A stretch of DNA of 64,000 nucleotides from Caproicibacter fermentans (GCF_009746625.1 NZ_VWXL01000084.1:62001-126000); one strand, 5' to 3'. Counted from the stretch's first letter, positions 8,000 through 17,645 are shown. Program-made: numbers and translations. Notes: generated by a model not told the origin, from the letters alone.

Positions 8000-8195
8000 C
8001 CATTTTTTACAGGCTGAACCTTTTTGAGCGGGTCGATGGCGACGCCCGCGCGGGAAGAAAAGCGGAATTTATTTTTTAAAAAGAACAAATTTTTTAAATG
8101 GAAAAAGAATATTGCAGGGAAGCGAACGCAAACTGATTAATGCCGCGCACGCCCGGAAAACGGCCTGATTTCATAATTAGTTTACAATTAACATA
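8000..8195. other. Intergenic spacer between RNA copy A and hrcA promoter
   Basis: This is divergent promoter space. No gene or repeat was recognised beyond the two flanking promoters. Confidence 0.5.
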
Positions 8196-8262
8196 TTGAC
8201 AACGGGGTAAACTAATGGTACTCTATTACATAGAGTTAGCACTCTGACACACCGAGTGCTAA
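8196..8262 (+). promoter_or_regulatory. Heat-shock promoter with CIRCE operator
   Basis: TTGACA (8196-8201), a 17-base spacer and TACTCT (8219-8224) are followed by a perfect CIRCE element at 8236-8262 (TTAGCACTC, 9 bases, GAGTGCTAA). CIRCE is the HrcA operator, so the hrcA-grpE-dnaK-dnaJ operon should be autorepressed and induced by heat when HrcA unfolds. Confidence 0.95.
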
Positions 8263-8288
8263 ACGCCTTGAGAAACGGGGGGAAAGGG

Positions 8289-9320
8289 ATGGAACTGACA
8301 CAGAGACAGCAGAAAATACTGGCGGCTGTGATTGAACTGTATATCGCGACCGGCGAACCCGTCGGTTCCAAATCGCTGTGCGAAACCCTTGACTTCAACG
8401 TTTCTTCCGCGACGGTTCGCAATGAGATGAGCAATTTAAGCGAAATGGGGCTTCTGGAACAGCCCCATACCTCCGCGGGACGCATTCCGACCGAAAAGGG
8501 CTACCGGGTGTATATCGACCGGCTGATGAAGCGGCCCGGAATCACGGGCGACGAAAAGAGATATATCGACAGCCTGATTCTGCCGAGCGCCTACGACCCG
8601 GAAAAGCTGCTGGACGGCGTCGCGAAAATCCTCGCGTCCATGACGAAATTCGCGGCGGTTTCCACAACGCCGAGCGGCGAATCCGCCGTCATCCGCGCGG
8701 TGCAGCTGGTGCAGACCAGCCGCCGCACGGCGATGGTGATCCTGATGACCTCCGCCGGGACGATGAAAAGCCGCGTGTTCCACTGCGACTTCGACATCAC
8801 GCCGGAAATTCTGCGGGTCTTCTTCCGCATGCTGAACGAAAAGCTGATCGGCGTTCCGGTTTCCAGCGTGACGCCGGCATATATCCAGTCGCTGGCGGCT
8901 TCCATGGGCGACATGGCGATGATGATCAGCTCCGCTTTAATGGCGGTCGCGGACGCGGCGCAGGAATCCATGCAGTCGGAGGTTTGCCTGAACGGCGAAA
9001 TCAATCTGCTGTTTTACCCGGAATTCGGCCAGGAGGAAATTCGGCGCATTATGGACTTCCTGTCCCGCCCGGCGGACCTGTGCCGGCTTCTTTCAAAGCA
9101 GAAGGACGACGTGAGGGTCATCATCGGGCAGGAGAGCCGCCGCCCGGAGCTGAGCGACTCGAGCGTGATCGTCTCCCGCTACAATGTGGGCGGCAGGGAC
9201 GCGGGCGCCATTGCCATTATCGGGCCGATGCGGATGAATTACGGCAGAATTATCTCAAGTGTTGAATACCTTTCCGGTTCGGTCGGCAGGATGCTGACGG
9301 AACTGATGGATTTGGAATAA
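8289..9320 (+). CDS. hrcA: Heat-inducible transcription repressor HrcA
   Basis: This 343-residue repressor binds CIRCE. The N-terminal winged helix begins MELTQRQQKILAAVIELYI and carries GEPVGSKSL, SSATVRNEM and LEQPHTSAGRIPTEKGYR, which are hallmarks of HrcA. The GAF-like and insertion domains follow. The ATG at 8289 was chosen over an upstream in-frame GTG that lies inside the CIRCE element; GGAAAGGG precedes it. It is first in the heat-shock operon, with grpE 17 bases downstream. Confidence 0.97.
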   Translation: MELTQRQQKILAAVIELYIATGEPVGSKSLCETLDFNVSSATVRNEMSNLSEMGLLEQPHTSAGRIPTEKGYRVYIDRLMKRPGITGDEKRYIDSLILPSAYDPEKLLDGVAKILASMTKFAAVSTTPSGESAVIRAVQLVQTSRRTAMVILMTSAGTMKSRVFHCDFDITPEILRVFFRMLNEKLIGVPVSSVTPAYIQSLAASMGDMAMMISSALMAVADAAQESMQSEVCLNGEINLLFYPEFGQEEIRRIMDFLSRPADLCRLLSKQKDDVRVIIGQESRRPELSDSSVIVSRYNVGGRDAGAIAIIGPMRMNYGRIISSVEYLSGSVGRMLTELMDLE

Positions 9321-9337
9321 AGAAAGGGGCGCCAGTT

Positions 9338-9928
9338 TTGGAGAAAAAAGAAAGTCAGCGGCAGACAGCCGAAGCCGAGGAGAAGGATCCAAAGACCGCC
9401 GGGGAACCGTCCCCGCAGACACAGGAGCAGGGCGGCCAGGCCGAGAAAATCGAAAGTGAAACGCCGAAGCCCGGCGAGGAGCTGCAAAAAAAGCTGGAGG
9501 AAACAAGCCGGGAGCTGGAAAAGCAGAAGGATCTTCTGTTGAGAACCGCGGCGGAATACGATAATTTCCGCAAGCGCACGGCGCGGGAAAAGGCCTCCCT
9601 TTACAGCGAGGCCACGGCGGCGGCCGTACTGGAAATTCTGACGGTGGCTGACAGCCTGGAACGCGCGCTGGAGCAGCCCGACTGCACCGCGGAAGACATG
9701 CGCAAGGGCGTCGAGCTGGTGCAGAGGCAGATGAAGTCGGCTCTTGAAAAACTCGGCGTGGAAGAAATGGGAGCGCAGGGCGATCCTTTCGACCCGGAGC
9801 TGCACAACGCGATTTCCCATGTGGAAGACGGGGAAAGCGGAGACAATACCGTAGTCAAGGTGTTCCAAAAGGGGTATAAGATTGGCGACCGGGTGATCCG
9901 GCATGCGATGGTGCAGGTAGCCAACTAA
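9338..9928 (+). CDS. grpE: Nucleotide exchange factor GrpE
   Basis: This 196-residue cochaperone releases ADP from DnaK. A charged, disordered N-terminus (residues 1-45, rich in Glu and Gln) leads into a long coiled coil with the DNFRKRTAREK segment. The C-terminal beta domain contains GDPFDPELHNAISHVED and ends VIRHAMVQVAN. The start is TTG 9338 with AAAGGGG at 9322-9329. It is second in the hrcA operon. Confidence 0.96.
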   Translation: MEKKESQRQTAEAEEKDPKTAGEPSPQTQEQGGQAEKIESETPKPGEELQKKLEETSRELEKQKDLLLRTAAEYDNFRKRTAREKASLYSEATAAAVLEILTVADSLERALEQPDCTAEDMRKGVELVQRQMKSALEKLGVEEMGAQGDPFDPELHNAISHVEDGESGDNTVVKVFQKGYKIGDRVIRHAMVQVAN

Positions 9929-9988
9929 CCTTTTTCTTCATATAGAGTATAAATTAAAATTGATCAAACGTATTGGAGGTAAATCAAT

Positions 9989-11848
9989 ATGTCAAAAACC
10001 ATAGGCATTGACCTTGGCACCACCAATTCCTGCGTCGCGGTGATCGAAGGCGGCAAACCCGTAGTAATCCCGAACGCGGAGGGCGAACGAACAACTCCGT
10101 CCGTGGTTGCGTTTAAAAAGACGGGCGAGCGCATTGTGGGCCAGCTGGCGAAGCGCCAGGCCATCACCAACCCGGACCGTACCATCAGCTCGATTAAAAG
10201 GGAAATGGGCAGCGATTATAAAGTTAAGATAGATGACAAGAACTACACCCCGCAGGAGATTTCGGCCATGATTCTGCAAAAGCTGAAGGGGGACGCGGAA
10301 GCGTACCTCGGCGAGGCGGTTCATTCGGCGGTTATCACCGTTCCGGCCTATTTCACCGACGCCCAGCGCCAGGCGACCAAGGACGCCGGCAAAATCGCGG
10401 GGCTCGACGTCAAGCGCATCATCAACGAGCCGACGGCGGCGGCGCTGTCCTATGGCATCGACAAGGATAAGGAACAGAAAATCATGGTTTATGACCTCGG
10501 CGGCGGCACATTCGACGTTTCCATCATCGAAATGGGCGACGGCGTGCAGGAGGTCCTCGCCACGGCGGGCAACAACCGCCTGGGCGGCGACGACTTCGAC
10601 AAGCGCGTCATGGACTGGATGGTTTCCGAATTCACAAAGGAGACGGGAATCGATCTTTCCGGCGACAAGGCAACCATGCAGCGCCTCAAGGACGCGGCGG
10701 AAAAGGCGAAGATCGAGCTTTCCGGCGTGACCTCCACCAATATCAACCTGCCGTTCATCACGGCGGACGCGAACGGCCCGAAGCACCTCGACATGACCCT
10801 GACCCGCGCGAAATACGACGAGCTGACCGCCGACCTGGTGGAAAAGACCGTCGGCCCGGTGAAACAGGCTCTGTCCGACGCGTCCCTTTCATGGAACGAG
10901 ATTTCAAAGGTTCTGCTGGTCGGCGGTTCCACCCGCATGCTCTCCGTACAGGATAAGGTCAAACAGCTCTCCGGAAAGGATCCGTTCAAGGGTATCAACC
11001 CGGATGAATGCGTCGCGATCGGCGCTTCGCTGCAGGCCGGAGTTCTGGGCGGCGAGGTCGAAGGTCTTCTGCTGCTCGACGTCACCCCGCTTTCGCTCGG
11101 CGTTGAAACCATGGGCGGCGTGATGACGAAAATCATCGAGCGCAACACCACCATTCCGACCAAAAAGAGCCAGATCTTCTCCACGGCGGCGGACGGTCAG
11201 ACCCAGGTGGAAGTCAACGTGCTGCAGGGCGAGCGCGAATTTGCCCGCGACAACAAGCAGCTCGGCCTGTTCCGTCTGGACGGCATCGCGCCGGCTCCGC
11301 GCGGAATTCCCCAGATCGAGGTTACGTTCGACATCGACGCCAACGGCATCGTGAACGTTTCCGCAAAGGATATGGGAACCGGGAAAGAACAGAAGATCAC
11401 AATTACCTCCAGCTCCAACATGAGCAAGGACGATATCGACAAGGCAGTGAAGGACGCTGAAAAATTCGAAGCGGAGGATAAAAAGCGCCGCGAGGAAATC
11501 GACCGGAAGAACGAGGCCGAAAACCTTTGCTATTCCGTTGAAAAGCTGATTAAGGACGGCGGAGACAAGATCCCGCAGTCCGATCAAGACGATCTGAACG
11601 CAAAAGTGGCGGCGCTGCGCAGCGAAATTTCCGCGAACAACGCCGACGGCATCAAAGAAAAGAGCGAAGAGCTGCAAAAGGCCATGTACGCGGCAAGCGA
11701 GAAGCTTTACAAGAACGCCGCGCCCCAGCAGAGTGCCGGCGGCCCGGTCCCGCCCACGCAGGACGGCGGCGCCGCGCCGCAGGGCGGAGACGGCGGCAAT
11801 GTTTACAACGCGGAATACAGGGATGTCGATGACAAGGATCAGAAATAA
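9989..11848 (+). CDS. dnaK: Molecular chaperone DnaK (Hsp70)
   Basis: This 619-residue Hsp70 begins [13 protein letters not shown], has the phosphate-2 loop [11 protein letters not shown], and VGGSTRM near the end of the ATPase domain. The linker [12 protein letters not shown] leads into the substrate-binding domain and the helical lid. The Gly/Pro/Gln-rich tail ends DVDDKDQK. The N-terminal domain lacks the 24-residue insertion of Gram-negative DnaK, as expected for Gram-positives. GGAGG lies 12 bases before the ATG. GrpE and DnaJ, its partners, flank it. Confidence 0.98.
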   Translation: MSKTIGIDLGTTNSCVAVIEGGKPVVIPNAEGERTTPSVVAFKKTGERIVGQLAKRQAITNPDRTISSIKREMGSDYKVKIDDKNYTPQEISAMILQKLKGDAEAYLGEAVHSAVITVPAYFTDAQRQATKDAGKIAGLDVKRIINEPTAAALSYGIDKDKEQKIMVYDLGGGTFDVSIIEMGDGVQEVLATAGNNRLGGDDFDKRVMDWMVSEFTKETGIDLSGDKATMQRLKDAAEKAKIELSGVTSTNINLPFITADANGPKHLDMTLTRAKYDELTADLVEKTVGPVKQALSDASLSWNEISKVLLVGGSTRMLSVQDKVKQLSGKDPFKGINPDECVAIGASLQAGVLGGEVEGLLLLDVTPLSLGVETMGGVMTKIIERNTTIPTKKSQIFSTAADGQTQVEVNVLQGEREFARDNKQLGLFRLDGIAPAPRGIPQIEVTFDIDANGIVNVSAKDMGTGKEQKITITSSSNMSKDDIDKAVKDAEKFEAEDKKRREEIDRKNEAENLCYSVEKLIKDGGDKIPQSDQDDLNAKVAALRSEISANNADGIKEKSEELQKAMYAASEKLYKNAAPQQSAGGPVPPTQDGGAAPQGGDGGNVYNAEYRDVDDKDQK

Positions 11849-11922
11849 TTTCAAATCCGACCGCAGGCCGCCGCAAGAAAGAGAAAACCGGCGGCGCGCG
11901 GCGTTGACATAAACTGCGGGTC

Positions 11923-11946
11923 AGGGCAGCCCTATTCGGCTGCCCT
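11923..11946 (+). other. Intercistronic hairpin between dnaK and dnaJ
   Basis: A 9-bp stem (AGGGCAGCC/GGCTGCCCT) with a 6-base loop has no T tract. It may be an RNA-processing or stability element that makes dnaK exceed dnaJ in expression. This is inference only. Confidence 0.5.
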
Positions 11947-11974
11947 CAACGCGTATTCTCGGGAGTGATTCAGT

Positions 11975-13135
11975 TTGGCTGAAAAAAGGGATTATTATGA
12001 GGTGATGGGCGTCCCCAAAAACGCCACGGATGCCGAAATCAAACAGGCGTACCGCAAACTCGCGAAAAAGTACCACCCGGACCTGAACCCCGGCGACAAG
12101 GAAGCCGAGGCAAAGTTCAAGGAGGTCAACGAGGCTTACGAGGTGCTGTCCGACAAGGATAAAAAGGCCCGCTACGACCAGTTCGGCCAGGCGGGGGTGG
12201 ACCCCAGCTTCGGCGGCGGGGCGGCGGGCGGCAGCCCGTTCACCGGCGGAATCAATATAGACGATATTTTCAACAGCGTGTTCGACGGCTTTGATTTCGG
12301 CGGTTTCGGGTTCGGCGGCGGGCGCAGGGCCAACCCGAATACTCCGCGCCGCGGCGGCGACAGCGAAGCCACGGTGAGCATCGGCTTTGAAGAGGCCGCG
12401 AAAGGCTGCAAAAAAACCGTCAATTATCAGAAAGTGGACGCCTGCCCGGACTGTCACGGAACAGGTGCTAAAAACGGCACCGAACCGAAGACCTGCCCGC
12501 AGTGCGGCGGCAGCGGCCAGGTGCGCGTCAGCCAGCGCACGCCGTTCGGCGTGGTGCAGACGGCGCGCACCTGCGACCGCTGCGGCGGGACCGGCAAGGT
12601 AATCGACGACCCTTGCCGCACCTGCAATGGCTCCGGCCGCGTGAAGCGGGAAAAAACGATTGAAATCAGCATCCCGGCGGGCATCGACAACGAGCAGGTC
12701 CTCAATGTGGGCGGCCGAGGCAACGCGGGGGTCAACGGCGGGCCGAGCGGGGACCTGCACGTTTATGTCAGCGTGCGGCCCCACCCGATCTTTGAACGCC
12801 GCGGAAACGACGTCTGGTGTGAAATGCCGATCACCTTTCCGCAGGCTGCTCTGGGCGCGGAGGTCGTTGTGCCGACGATCGACGGAAAAGTCGAATATCA
12901 GGTTCATGCCGGAACCCAGCCGGGAGACGTGTTTAAGCTGAAGGGGAAGGGAATCCCCAAGCTGGGCGGGCGCGGGCGCGGCGACCAGTATGTGCGCATG
13001 ACGATCGAGGTGCCGAAGAACCTGTCGCAGAGACAGAAGGATCTTCTGACGGAGTTCGATTCCGGAGCGGATGACAAAAATTACCAAAAGCGCAAAACTT
13101 TCTTTGATAAAATCAAAGATATGTTTGGCGAGTAG
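11975..13135 (+). CDS. dnaJ: Chaperone protein DnaJ (Hsp40)
   Basis: This is a 386-residue type I Hsp40. The J-domain has the HPD motif at residues 34-36. A Gly/Phe-rich linker follows, then four zinc-binding CxxCxGxG repeats ([32 protein letters not shown]) and the two C-terminal peptide-binding domains. It stimulates DnaK ATP hydrolysis and delivers substrates. The start is TTG 11975 with GGGAG upstream. It ends the heat-shock operon before a terminator. Confidence 0.97.
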   Translation: MAEKRDYYEVMGVPKNATDAEIKQAYRKLAKKYHPDLNPGDKEAEAKFKEVNEAYEVLSDKDKKARYDQFGQAGVDPSFGGGAAGGSPFTGGINIDDIFNSVFDGFDFGGFGFGGGRRANPNTPRRGGDSEATVSIGFEEAAKGCKKTVNYQKVDACPDCHGTGAKNGTEPKTCPQCGGSGQVRVSQRTPFGVVQTARTCDRCGGTGKVIDDPCRTCNGSGRVKREKTIEISIPAGIDNEQVLNVGGRGNAGVNGGPSGDLHVYVSVRPHPIFERRGNDVWCEMPITFPQAALGAEVVVPTIDGKVEYQVHAGTQPGDVFKLKGKGIPKLGGRGRGDQYVRMTIEVPKNLSQRQKDLLTEFDSGADDKNYQKRKTFFDKIKDMFGE

Positions 13136-13164
13136 CAGACTGAACCTGCATTTTTTCAGAAAGC

Positions 13165-13196
13165 AGAGAGCCCTGTTTACGGGGGCTCTCTTTTTG
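13165..13196 (+). terminator. Intrinsic terminator after dnaJ
   Basis: An AGAGAGCCC stem pairing GGGCTCTCT is followed by TTTTT and ends the heat-shock operon. Confidence 0.85.
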
Positions 13197-13212
13197 TTTG
13201 CCGCAGGTATTG

Positions 13213-13241
13213 TTGACGGGATCGGAAAACTGCACTATAAT
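13213..13241 (+). promoter_or_regulatory. Sigma-A type promoter
   Basis: TTGACG (13213-13218), a 17-base spacer and TATAAT (13236-13241) lie upstream of the C39-like peptidase gene, leaving an untranslated leader of about 140 bases. Confidence 0.75.
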
Positions 13242-13389
13242 AAATAATACAATTAATACGGACAGGGCAGGACTCCTTGAATAGAAGCGACGTGAAACAG
13301 AACGCCGATAGAATTGCAAAACTTCGTGCGTATAGAAAAGGGGACAACTTTCGTGAAATTTCCGCTGTTCCGCGAGGAGGATTAACATC

Positions 13390-14376
13390 GTGAAAACCTA
13401 TCAATATGGCGATGCAAACGACAGCTACGGGTATGACGACGAATATGAATATGAATTCGATAACGGGTATGACGAGAAACCCCGCAGAAAAAGAAGGCGG
13501 AGGAAAAGGCGTCATCCGCTGCGGTGGCTGATTCTGATTGTGCTTGCGGCGGTGTGCGTCTGGAAGCTCCCCTTTTTCAAACAGGGGATTCGGAGCCTGA
13601 CGGCTCCGGCGTCCGGAATCTACGAACAGCACGGCGACAGCGCGACCGCCGATGACGGGCTGAAAAGCGGTACGGTGTCCGCCGACACGGCGGAAGCTTT
13701 GGAGGCTATGGCAGAAGCGGACCCGAAGGCGCTGCCCATTGTGCAAAACCCGGGACAGTACCCGCAGCGCCTGCTGGAATCCCTGGGGAGAAATTCCGAA
13801 TTGCTGGATTTTACGCTGGATTACCCGAAAAAGAAGGGAACCTATTCTAAGAACATCGATCTTTCAAAGCAATCTGAAAAGGGACAAGTCCCTCTGTTCA
13901 TCCAGTGGGATGAACAATGGGGGTATGCGCCTTACGGCGACGGAATCATCGCGCTGGACGGCTGCGGCCCGACCTGCCTTTCCATGGTTGCCGTCAACCT
14001 GACGGGCGACACGTCGAAAAATCCGAAAGCAGTCGCCGATTACAGCGCGAAAAACGGTTATCTGGACCGGAAAAGCAACAGCACGCTCTGGACTCTGATG
14101 TCGGACGGGGCGGAAAATCTGGGGCTGAGCTCCCGGGAAATTCCGCTGAGCGAAAGCAGGATCACGGAAGAACTGTCGCAGGGAAGGCCGATTATCTGCT
14201 GCATGGGACCGGGGGATTTCACCACGCAGGGGCATTTCATTGTGCTTTGCGGGGTTCAAAGCGGAAAATTTACCGTACACGACCCGAACAGCAGGAAGCG
14301 GAGCGAAGAAACCTGGAGTTATGACACGCTGAAACCTCAGATTCGCAATTTGTGGGCGTTTTCGGCTCCGCGCTGA
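13390..14376 (+). CDS. Membrane-anchored C39-like cysteine peptidase
   Basis: This is a 328-residue protein. The acidic Tyr/Asp-rich N-terminus and a very basic stretch (residues 31-41) precede one membrane helix (about 44-59), so the rest is extracytoplasmic. The C-terminal domain is of the C39-like (peptidase_C39_2) family. The likely nucleophile is C192 in the GCGPTC motif, the His is H282 in QGHFIV, and an acidic residue D298 lies in HDPNS. No ABC exporter is fused or adjacent, so it is not a bacteriocin-leader processor. A cell-wall or secreted-protein hydrolase is plausible. GTG 13390 has GAGGAGG upstream. Confidence 0.8.
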   Translation: MKTYQYGDANDSYGYDDEYEYEFDNGYDEKPRRKRRRRKRRHPLRWLILIVLAAVCVWKLPFFKQGIRSLTAPASGIYEQHGDSATADDGLKSGTVSADTAEALEAMAEADPKALPIVQNPGQYPQRLLESLGRNSELLDFTLDYPKKKGTYSKNIDLSKQSEKGQVPLFIQWDEQWGYAPYGDGIIALDGCGPTCLSMVAVNLTGDTSKNPKAVADYSAKNGYLDRKSNSTLWTLMSDGAENLGLSSREIPLSESRITEELSQGRPIICCMGPGDFTTQGHFIVLCGVQSGKFTVHDPNSRKRSEETWSYDTLKPQIRNLWAFSAPR

Positions 14377-14416
14377 TTTTTCGCGAACGGTGCCGATCAA
14401 AACAGAATTATTTCAC

Positions 14417-14452
14417 GCCGGAAGAGAGCTGCATCCGTCTTCCGGCCTTTTT
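14417..14452 (+). terminator. Intrinsic terminator
   Basis: A CCGGAAGA stem pairing TCTTCCGG is followed by CCTTTTT after the C39-like peptidase gene. Confidence 0.75.
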
Positions 14453-14463
14453 CATTTGAAGCT

Positions 14464-14491
14464 TTGCATTCCGGCTTTCCCGTGCTAAAAT
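14464..14491 (+). promoter_or_regulatory. Promoter for the coaBC operon
   Basis: TTGCAT (14464-14469), a 16-base spacer and TAAAAT (14486-14491), with TG one base before the -10, form an extended -10 promoter. Confidence 0.65.
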
Positions 14492-14514
14492 AAGGAAAAA
14501 GGGATGGAAAGCGG

Positions 14515-15315
14515 ATGAAAACCATGAAAATCATCATTACCGCCGGCGGGATATCCGAGAAAATCGACGGGGTCCGTAAAATCACAAATTCGGGCACCGG
14601 CAGACTCGGCAGCCTGACGGCGGAAGAACTGGTCCGCCGGGGCGGGGACCGCATTGAAAAAATCTATTATGTCTGCGCGCCGGGCTCCGCCGTTCCGAGG
14701 GCCGATGCGGAAGTGATCCCCGTGCAGGGCGCGGAGGAGGCGAATACCGTTTTGGAAAGGCTGCTGACGCGGGAAAACATCGGCGCCGTCATCCATTCCA
14801 TGGCGGTCAGCGACTACGCGGTCGACCGCGTGACGACGGCGGAAAATTTGGCAGGGTTTCTCGCGGACAGGCTGTCTTCCGCTGACCGGCAGGAATTCCG
14901 GAGCACGCGGGCGCTGGCTGAATTTCTGCTCGAATGCATCAATCGGAACGACCGGCTGCTGGACCGGAGCCGGAAGGTAAGCTCCGAGCTGGATCATATG
15001 CTGCTGATGATGAGGCGGACGCCAAAGCTGATCGGGCTGGTCAAGACCCTGCGTCCTTCAGCCGTTCTGGTCGGATTCAAGCTGCTGAAGGGCGTCGACC
15101 GACAGACGCTGCTCAACGCCGGACATGAGGTAATGAAAAAGAATTCCTGCGATCTGGTGCTCGCCAACGACCAGACCGAAATCAGCGGCGACCGGCACGT
15201 GGGATATCTGCTCTCCCCGGACGGAAGCTTTGAGCGCTATGAAACGAAAGCGGAGATTTCGGCGGGCATCGCGGGCAGGGTGCTGAGCTTGTTGGAGAAG
15301 AGGGAAAGACAGTGA
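14515..15315 (+). CDS. coaB: Phosphopantothenate-cysteine ligase (stand-alone CoaB)
   Basis: This 266-residue enzyme joins 4'-phosphopantothenate to cysteine in coenzyme A synthesis. The N-terminus ITAGGISEKIDGVRKI..SGTGRLG and the segments HSMAVSDYAV and ANDQTEISGDRH match the streptococcal-type CoaB, which is separate from CoaC rather than fused. The ATG at 14515 follows GGATGGAAAG. The stop overlaps the coaC start by four bases, so translation is coupled. Confidence 0.9.
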   Translation: MKTMKIIITAGGISEKIDGVRKITNSGTGRLGSLTAEELVRRGGDRIEKIYYVCAPGSAVPRADAEVIPVQGAEEANTVLERLLTRENIGAVIHSMAVSDYAVDRVTTAENLAGFLADRLSSADRQEFRSTRALAEFLLECINRNDRLLDRSRKVSSELDHMLLMMRRTPKLIGLVKTLRPSAVLVGFKLLKGVDRQTLLNAGHEVMKKNSCDLVLANDQTEISGDRHVGYLLSPDGSFERYETKAEISAGIAGRVLSLLEKRERQ

Positions 15316-15866
15316 AAAACATTCTTTTGGGCGTGACGGGAAGCATCGCCGCGTATAAGGGGGCCGATCTCGCGAGTATCCTGACCGCGCAGGGATACCG
15401 GGTCGACGTGATTATGACAAAGGGTGCGTCGGCGTTCATTACGCCGCTGACGCTTCAGGCCCTTTCGAAAAACAGGGTTTACACGGATGTGTTTCAGGAA
15501 GAGGACCCAAGTGAGATCAAGCATATTTCGCTTGCGAAAAAAGCCGACCTGCTGCTTGTGGCGCCGGCTTCCGCGGACGTGATCGGGAAAATGGCAAACG
15601 GGCTCGCGGACGACATGCTGACCGCCGCGGTGCTGGCGGTCCGGGGAATTCCGCGCTGCGTTGCGCCCGCAATGAACACCAGGATGTACGAAAACCCGAT
15701 TGTTCAGGAAAACCTTGAAAAGCTTCGCCGGCACGGCTTTGAAATCATCCCGCCGAAAGAAGCCGTTCTCGCGTGCGGCGAGGTCGGCAGGGGGGCTTTG
15801 GCCGACGTCGGCACGATCGTGAAGAAAGTGAAGGAATTCCTTCGGGAGGATGGGGGGATTTCATGA
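15312..15866 (+). CDS. coaC: Phosphopantothenoylcysteine decarboxylase (stand-alone CoaC)
   Basis: This 184-residue HFCD-family flavoprotein decarboxylates 4'-phosphopantothenoylcysteine. It has the FMN-binding GVTGSIAAYKG N-terminus, the active-site His in IKHISLA, the APASADVIGKMANGLADDML segment and PAMNTRM, all hallmarks of the family. It works directly after CoaB. It overlaps both neighbours by four bases (ATGA), so coaB, coaC and the peptidase form one coupled operon. Confidence 0.93.
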   Translation: MKNILLGVTGSIAAYKGADLASILTAQGYRVDVIMTKGASAFITPLTLQALSKNRVYTDVFQEEDPSEIKHISLAKKADLLLVAPASADVIGKMANGLADDMLTAAVLAVRGIPRCVAPAMNTRMYENPIVQENLEKLRRHGFEIIPPKEAVLACGEVGRGALADVGTIVKKVKEFLREDGGIS

Positions 15867-16825
15867 AACAGGCGGAGTTCTGCGAAATCGAAGGAATGAA
15901 AGTCGGGCACGCGCAGGATTTTAAGGCCGCGACGGGGTGTACGGTGGTGCTCTGCGAGGAAGGGGCCGTCGCCGGGGTCGACGTGCGCGGCGGGTCCCCC
16001 GGAACAAGGGAAACGGACGCGCTGAATCCGGTGAACCTGAGGGCCGCGATTCACGCCGTTCTGCTTGCGGGCGGCAGCGCGTTCGGGCTGGACGCGGCCG
16101 CCGGCGTGATGCAATATCTGGAGGAACGCGGGGTCGGCCGGGATGTGAAGGTTGCGAAAATCCCCATCGTCTGCGGCGCGATTCTTTTTGATTTAAAATG
16201 CGGGGATTCCGGGGTAAGGCCGGACAAAAAAATGGGATACGAGGCTTGCCGAAACGCTTCCGCGGGGCCGGTTCCCGTCGGCAGCGTCGGCGCCGGCACG
16301 GGGGCGACGATCGGGAAGGTCCGGGGCCCCGGCCACGCGATGAAGGGGGGAATCGGCTCGTTCTGCCTTCAGGCGGGGGACCTGAAGGTCGGCGCCGTCA
16401 TGGCGGTAAACTGCGTGGGCGACATTTTCGACGAGCGGGAGAACGGACTCATAGCGGGCGTACTGAACGACGACCGGACGGTCGGAGACAGCGAAGCGCT
16501 GATGCTCGAAAATTATCGGGACGACACCGACATTTTCAGCGGAAACACCGTGATCGGCGTCGTTGCCACCAACGCGGACTTCACGAAAGCCCAGGCAAAC
16601 AAGCTTGCGTCCGTTTCACAGAACGGGATTGCCCGAACCGTCCGGCCCGCGCACACGACTTTCGACGGAGACACAATCTTCACGATGGCGACCGGCCGGG
16701 TAAAGGCCGACCCCAACGCGGCCGGCATTTTGGCGGTCCGCGCGGTTGAAAACGCCATCCTGCGCGCGGTAAAAAGCGCGGAATCGCTGGGCGGCTATCC
16801 CGCGTACCGCGATTTGATCAAGTGA
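15863..16825 (+). CDS. P1 family peptidase (DmpA/NylC-like N-terminal nucleophile hydrolase)
   Basis: This is a 320-residue member of peptidase family P1/S58 (DmpA, BapA, NylC). These proteins self-cleave to expose a catalytic Ser or Thr. Here the predicted cleavage is N228/T229 in SGN-TVIGVVATN, giving an alpha chain of 228 and a beta chain of 92 residues, which is NylC-like. AGGSAFGLDAAAGVM and GATIGKVRG are typical. Family members cleave N-terminal D- or beta-amino acid amides such as beta-alanyl amides. The ATG at 15863 overlaps coaC, which suggests a link with beta-alanine-containing coenzyme A intermediates (inference). Confidence 0.88.
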   Translation: MKQAEFCEIEGMKVGHAQDFKAATGCTVVLCEEGAVAGVDVRGGSPGTRETDALNPVNLRAAIHAVLLAGGSAFGLDAAAGVMQYLEERGVGRDVKVAKIPIVCGAILFDLKCGDSGVRPDKKMGYEACRNASAGPVPVGSVGAGTGATIGKVRGPGHAMKGGIGSFCLQAGDLKVGAVMAVNCVGDIFDERENGLIAGVLNDDRTVGDSEALMLENYRDDTDIFSGNTVIGVVATNADFTKAQANKLASVSQNGIARTVRPAHTTFDGDTIFTMATGRVKADPNAAGILAVRAVENAILRAVKSAESLGGYPAYRDLIK

Positions 16826-16881
16826 CCGGAGGTTCGGGCAGGGAATCGGCGATAAAATGCTGAAAATGAGGGGGCATTCAT

Positions 16882-17436
16882 TTGCAAAACGCGGAGAAAC
16901 TGCGGCGGCTTCGAATTCCGGCTATGCTGCTGGCAGCATTAGCCGTGGGGGCGGCTCTCGGAATTTGTTTCGAGCAGAATGTCGGCGTGAGCCTTTCCGA
17001 CCGGCTGGCGCGCCGCATCGGGACGGCGAACGCGCAGGTCGTTTCGTGCGCGCGGTCGGGTTCTGCGATGACGCTCACGCTGGACCTCGGCAACGCTCCG
17101 CAGGAACAGGAATCCGCTTCGGCGGCTTCCTTTCCTGCGTTCCAGCAGGGAATGGATTTGGCGAACTACCGCACGGTCATCGGGGCCGTTCAGGAAGAAC
17201 TGACTTCCAATCCGCTGGAACGCGGCGTTGAACGCGTGACCGTCGTCTGCCGATACCAGGGGAAAACGGCGGTGACTCTAACGGGAGACCGCGCGCCAAA
17301 GAATGTCGGCGCAAGAGACGGGTCCGGAAAAACAGTTTCACCGGCGCCGTTTTCGAGCTTTGAAGCGTGTTACGCGGACGGGTCCACGGCGGGCATTTCC
17401 TTAATGGAGAGCGATTCCTCTGCGTCCGCGCCGTAA
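16882..17436 (+). CDS. Membrane-anchored protein of unknown function
   Basis: I do not recognise this 184-residue protein. One hydrophobic segment at about residues 12-30 follows a basic N-terminus (EKLRRLR), so it is probably anchored with the rest outside. The outer part has Val/Thr-rich strands (VERVTVVCRYQGKTAVTLTG) but no known motif. The start is TTG 16882 with GAGGGGG about 7 bases upstream. It lies 56 bases after the P1 peptidase and may be the last gene of the coa operon. Three terminator hairpins follow. Confidence 0.6.
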   Translation: MQNAEKLRRLRIPAMLLAALAVGAALGICFEQNVGVSLSDRLARRIGTANAQVVSCARSGSAMTLTLDLGNAPQEQESASAASFPAFQQGMDLANYRTVIGAVQEELTSNPLERGVERVTVVCRYQGKTAVTLTGDRAPKNVGARDGSGKTVSPAPFSSFEACYADGSTAGISLMESDSSASAP

Positions 17437-17507
17437 AATGGGCCGCGGGCTACCGGGGAATTATTTTCGCCCGGTTCATAAAATCACACGTCCTTAAAGA
17501 GATTCTT

Positions 17508-17645
17508 GGGGGTGTTGCAAAACGAAAATTTTGCAGCACCCCCCCTTTTTTATTTTCTTTCACAGGCAAAAAGCCGGAGCTGCCAATACCTTTTCGTATG
17601 GTTGCTCCGACTCTTTTTCGGGCCGCTTGCAACGGCCCCTTTTTA
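17508..17645 (+). terminator. Cluster of three terminator-like hairpins
   Basis: The first (17508-17551) has a 15-bp stem of GGGGGTGTTGCAAAA type and six T. The second (17575-17618) has CGGAGC/GCTCCG closing a long stem, then CTCTTTTT. The third (17620-17645) is GGGCCG/CGGCCC then CCTTTTT. All read on the plus strand at the end of the coa operon. The arms of the first resemble the MITE ends at 4087-4246. Confidence 0.75.
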
